From positions 1 through 8,266 of the forward strand of contig JAISWC010000257.1 in the NCBI GenBank assembly GCA_031271245.1: 8,266 nucleotides of DNA. Reading direction: 5' to 3'. The notes beneath the pieces were generated by a model. The model saw only the letters and a program-made list of their open reading frames with translations. It did no database searches and had not been told where the DNA came from. Origin of the DNA: Tannerella sp. (GTDB lineage Bacteria > Bacteroidota > Bacteroidia > Bacteroidales > Tannerellaceae). The stretch's first letter is position 1. The number at the start of each line of letters is the position of its first letter. This document shows positions 6,777-8,266 of the stretch, one piece after another. Made by a program: the position numbers and the translations under genes.

Positions 6777-7796
6777 GTGAGAATTGAGCAACACTTTTCA
6801 CTGGAGCGTTACAATACGTTCCACCTTCCCGCACGTACCCGCTGGTTCATGGAATACGCCGGCGAGGCGGAACTGGAACGTATCCTGCGGGACGAATACT
6901 TTCAGGAACTGCCTTCCCTGCATATCGGCAGCGGAAGCAATCTTCTATTTCTGGATGATTTCAGCGGAATCATTCTCCATTCGGCGATTCGGGGAATCGA
7001 GCCGGTGTGCGAAACGGACGACGCCGTATGGTTGCGTGTCGGTGCGGCCGAGCCGTGGGATCGCGTGACGGCGCTGGCTGCGGAAAACGGCTGGGGCGGT
7101 ATTGAAAACCTGTCGCTGATTCCCGGCGAAACGGGTGCGGCAGCCGTACAGAACATCGGCGCTTACGGCGCGGAAATCGGAGAGCATATCGAAACCGTCG
7201 AAGCCTTCAACTGTCGAACGTTTGAAAAACACGCTTTCACCAATGCAGCCTGTCGGTATGGCTACCGCGACAGTTTTTTCAAGGACGGGCGGCACGACCC
7301 GTACGCGATTACTTACGTGACGCTACGCCTGTCGAAACAGCCTGTGTTCCGTCTTGCGTATGGCAATCTGAAAGAGCGGCTTGCCGCCTCCGGCGCGCCG
7401 CTGACGGTGACAGCCGTACGGGAAGCCGTCATTTGCATCCGCCGCGAGAAACTGCCCGACCCGGATGTACTGGGTAACGCGGGCAGTTTTTTCGTCAATC
7501 CGGTCGTTTCGCAGGAACAGTTTGAAGCGCTGAAACGCGCATATCCCGCCATACCGTCCTACCCCTCCCTCGACGGGCAGGTGAAACTTTCCGCCGGATG
7601 GCTGATTGAACAGTGCGGACTGAAGGGTAAACGTCGCGGCGCCGTCGGCATCTACGACCGGCAGGCGCTGGTGATTGTCAACCACGGCGGCGCCACCGGC
7701 AACGACATCGCACAATTTGCCGAAGACGTCCGCACAACCGTGCACCGACGTTTCGGTGTCACGCTGAAGCCGGAAGTGAAATTCATCGCCGGTTAA
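6777..7796 (+). CDS. murB: UDP-N-acetylmuramate dehydrogenase (UDP-N-acetylenolpyruvoylglucosamine reductase)
   Basis: MurB is the cytoplasmic FAD enzyme that reduces UDP-GlcNAc-enolpyruvate to UDP-MurNAc with NADPH, the second committed step of peptidoglycan synthesis. The 339 residues match the type I (E. coli-like) length. Seen in order: NTF near the start; the FAD-binding IGSGSNLLFLDDFSGIIL; GIENLSLIPGETGAA and VQNIGAYG; GYRDS with the active-site Arg164; GNAGSFFVNP with the catalytic Ser237 as proton donor; AGWLIEQCGLKG; and the C-terminal KPEVKFI with catalytic Glu333. All key residues are present, so it should be active. The start is GTG: an in-frame TAG at 6765-6767 rules out anything further upstream, and the resulting MRIEQHFSLERYNTF N-terminus is right for the family. 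The terminator of the preceding gene ends 18 bases upstream, and no promoter is evident in the gap. Confidence 0.97.
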   Translation: MRIEQHFSLERYNTFHLPARTRWFMEYAGEAELERILRDEYFQELPSLHIGSGSNLLFLDDFSGIILHSAIRGIEPVCETDDAVWLRVGAAEPWDRVTALAAENGWGGIENLSLIPGETGAAAVQNIGAYGAEIGEHIETVEAFNCRTFEKHAFTNAACRYGYRDSFFKDGRHDPYAITYVTLRLSKQPVFRLAYGNLKERLAASGAPLTVTAVREAVICIRREKLPDPDVLGNAGSFFVNPVVSQEQFEALKRAYPAIPSYPSLDGQVKLSAGWLIEQCGLKGKRRGAVGIYDRQALVIVNHGGATGNDIAQFAEDVRTTVHRRFGVTLKPEVKFIAG

Positions 7797-7893
7797 AAAC
7801 CGGGTGATCTCCAAAGTCCTGTAAGACAGGAAAAACAGCGCATTTTCGCGCGATCGGTTCAGGGCGCTTTGACACACTTATTCCCTCCCAAAC

Positions 7894-7921
7894 GTTAAAC
7901 TTTTGGCCATTAACTTTTTTT
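7894..7921 (+). terminator. Weak terminator candidate after murB
   Basis: GTTAA (7894-7898) pairs with TTAAC (7910-7914) around an 11-base loop, and seven T follow (7915-7921). The stem is short and A/T-rich. It is listed because it is the only stem followed by a T run in the first 180 bases after murB. Confidence 0.3.
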
Positions 7922-7931
7922 ATGTATATTA

Positions 7932-7966
7932 TTTGGAGACAATCCGAAGAATTATATATAACTTTG
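7932..7966 (+). promoter_or_regulatory. Probable Bacteroidota promoter
   Basis: TTTG at 7932-7935 and TAACTTTG at 7959-7966 match the -33 and -7 elements of Bacteroidota promoters. The 23-base spacing between them is slightly longer than the usual 19-21. Transcription would start near 7972 and run rightward, into a terminator-like hairpin within about 20 bases. No obvious protein gene follows inside the window. Confidence 0.55.
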
Positions 7967-7989
7967 CCCGCAATTGAAAAAATGAAGAC

Positions 7990-8023
7990 AAAAACAGCCG
8001 GATGAAAACGGAACTGTTTTTTT
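7990..8023 (+). terminator. Terminator-like hairpin close behind the promoter
   Basis: AAAAACAG (7990-7997) pairs with CTGTTTTT (8014-8021). CCG (7998-8000) pairs with CGG (8009-8011), with a two-base bulge (8012-8013) and loop GATGAAAA. The T run spans 8017-8023. Because it lies about 20 bases after the predicted transcription start, it is either an attenuator or the end of a very short RNA of about 50 bases. Confidence 0.6.
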
Positions 8024-8112
8024 ACCATATAATTTTATGACCGTAACTTCGAACACATCGCTACGGGTTGCATGTCCGTTAAAAGAACATACACGCTCGT
8101 TAAAAAACGTTA

Positions 8113-8123
8113 GGGGGGGGGGG
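8113..8123. repeat. Homopolymer of 11 G
   Basis: An uninterrupted run of 11 G lies in otherwise mixed non-coding sequence. Such runs are prone to slippage in cells and to miscounting in sequencing. It is not inside a recognised gene, so any phase-variation role is speculative. Confidence 0.9.
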
Positions 8124-8201
8124 CAAATCTCCCTCATTCTCAACTGATTATCTGCCGAAACACCCTGCGGAAGGAGGCACGTATCCGTCCGTAAATTTCC
8201 C

Positions 8202-8221
8202 GCCGTCCTGCGGCAGACGGC
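8202..8221. other. GC-rich hairpin near the right edge
   Basis: GCCGTC (8202-8207) and GACGGC (8216-8221) are perfect complements around an 8-base loop that can form two more pairs (TG 8209-8210 with CA 8214-8215). The + strand continues CTCATTTTC, which is only a weak T tract. It could be a poor terminator of a transcript starting near 7972, or part of a structured leader of an off-window gene. Confidence 0.4.
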
Positions 8222-8266
8222 CTCATTTTCGTGATTTAACCATTCAGTCATTCAACGGCTCCACGG

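Larger units (their letters stand above)
7797..8266. other. 470-base region without a convincing gene
   Basis: No frame on either strand reads as a recognisable protein; the open frames here have odd composition and no motifs. The region is A+T-richer than the genes around it. It holds a small perfect hairpin (TCCTGT 7817-7822, loop AAG, ACAGGA 7826-7831), a weak terminator candidate, a promoter-like pair followed by a terminator-like hairpin, an 11-base G run, and a GC-rich hairpin at 8202-8221. No tRNA, RNase P, tmRNA or rRNA signature was recognised. Confidence 0.6.

Noticed and set aside
8164..8190. GCGGAAGGAGGCA, which recalls the GGAAGGAAGCAG loop of signal recognition particle RNA
   Set aside because: The AAGCAG half of the symmetric loop is missing and the flanks do not pair as domain IV would.
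7952..8251. 99-codon minus-strand frame in the terminal non-coding region
   Set aside because: It has no motif, low-quality composition including residues encoded by the G homopolymer, and it opposes a promoter/terminator pair; no supporting start signal was seen.

Overview
The window looks like a chromosomal segment of a Bacteroidales bacterium (phylum Bacteroidota). Three things point there. Two start regions or spacers carry a TAnnTTTG box, the -7 element of Bacteroidota promoters. Most genes lack a clear Shine-Dalgarno sequence. The protein set also fits: Tat-exported Gfo/Idh/MocA oxidoreductases, a DUF1080 protein, a small SPOR lipoprotein and a lipoprotein family I associate with Bacteroides-like genomes. 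The coding sequence is fairly G+C-rich with GC-rich third positions, and long antisense open frames appear as a by-product. I cannot name the genus; a Tannerellaceae-like member is a guess.

Layout, all genes on the + strand. 1-200: the C-terminus of a Gfo/Idh/MocA oxidoreductase. 203-380: a non-coding stretch made almost entirely of nested inverted repeats. 416-1050: a frameshifted remnant of a small lipoprotein. 1159-1623: a small multi-pass membrane protein of unknown function. 1662-2912: a complete Tat-signal Gfo/Idh/MocA oxidoreductase. 2935-6087: a 1050-residue secreted protein with a helical-repeat (HEAT-like) body and two C-terminal DUF1080 (3-keto-disaccharide hydrolase family) domains. 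6088-6208: a spacer with two hairpins and a promoter. 6209-6691: a SPOR-domain lipoprotein, followed by a strong intrinsic terminator. 6777-7796: murB. 7797-8266: no convincing gene, but a promoter-like pair followed at once by a terminator-like hairpin, and an 11-G homopolymer.

The genes fall into two themes. The first half is a likely extracytoplasmic carbohydrate module. An exported Gfo/Idh/MocA enzyme could oxidise a sugar hydroxyl, typically at C3, and the DUF1080 protein encoded 22 bases downstream could cleave the resulting 3-keto glycoside; this is inferred from family knowledge and gene order. The partial gene at the left edge is a paralogue of the complete oxidoreductase, so the locus probably holds at least two such enzymes. 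The second half is cell envelope: a peptidoglycan-binding SPOR lipoprotein and the MurB reductase of peptidoglycan precursor synthesis.

The least explained parts are non-coding: the branched palindromic element at 203-380, the wobble-preserving 19-bp hairpin overlapping the SPOR-gene promoter, the terminator placed 18 bases before murB, and the promoter/terminator/mini-ORF arrangement after murB.
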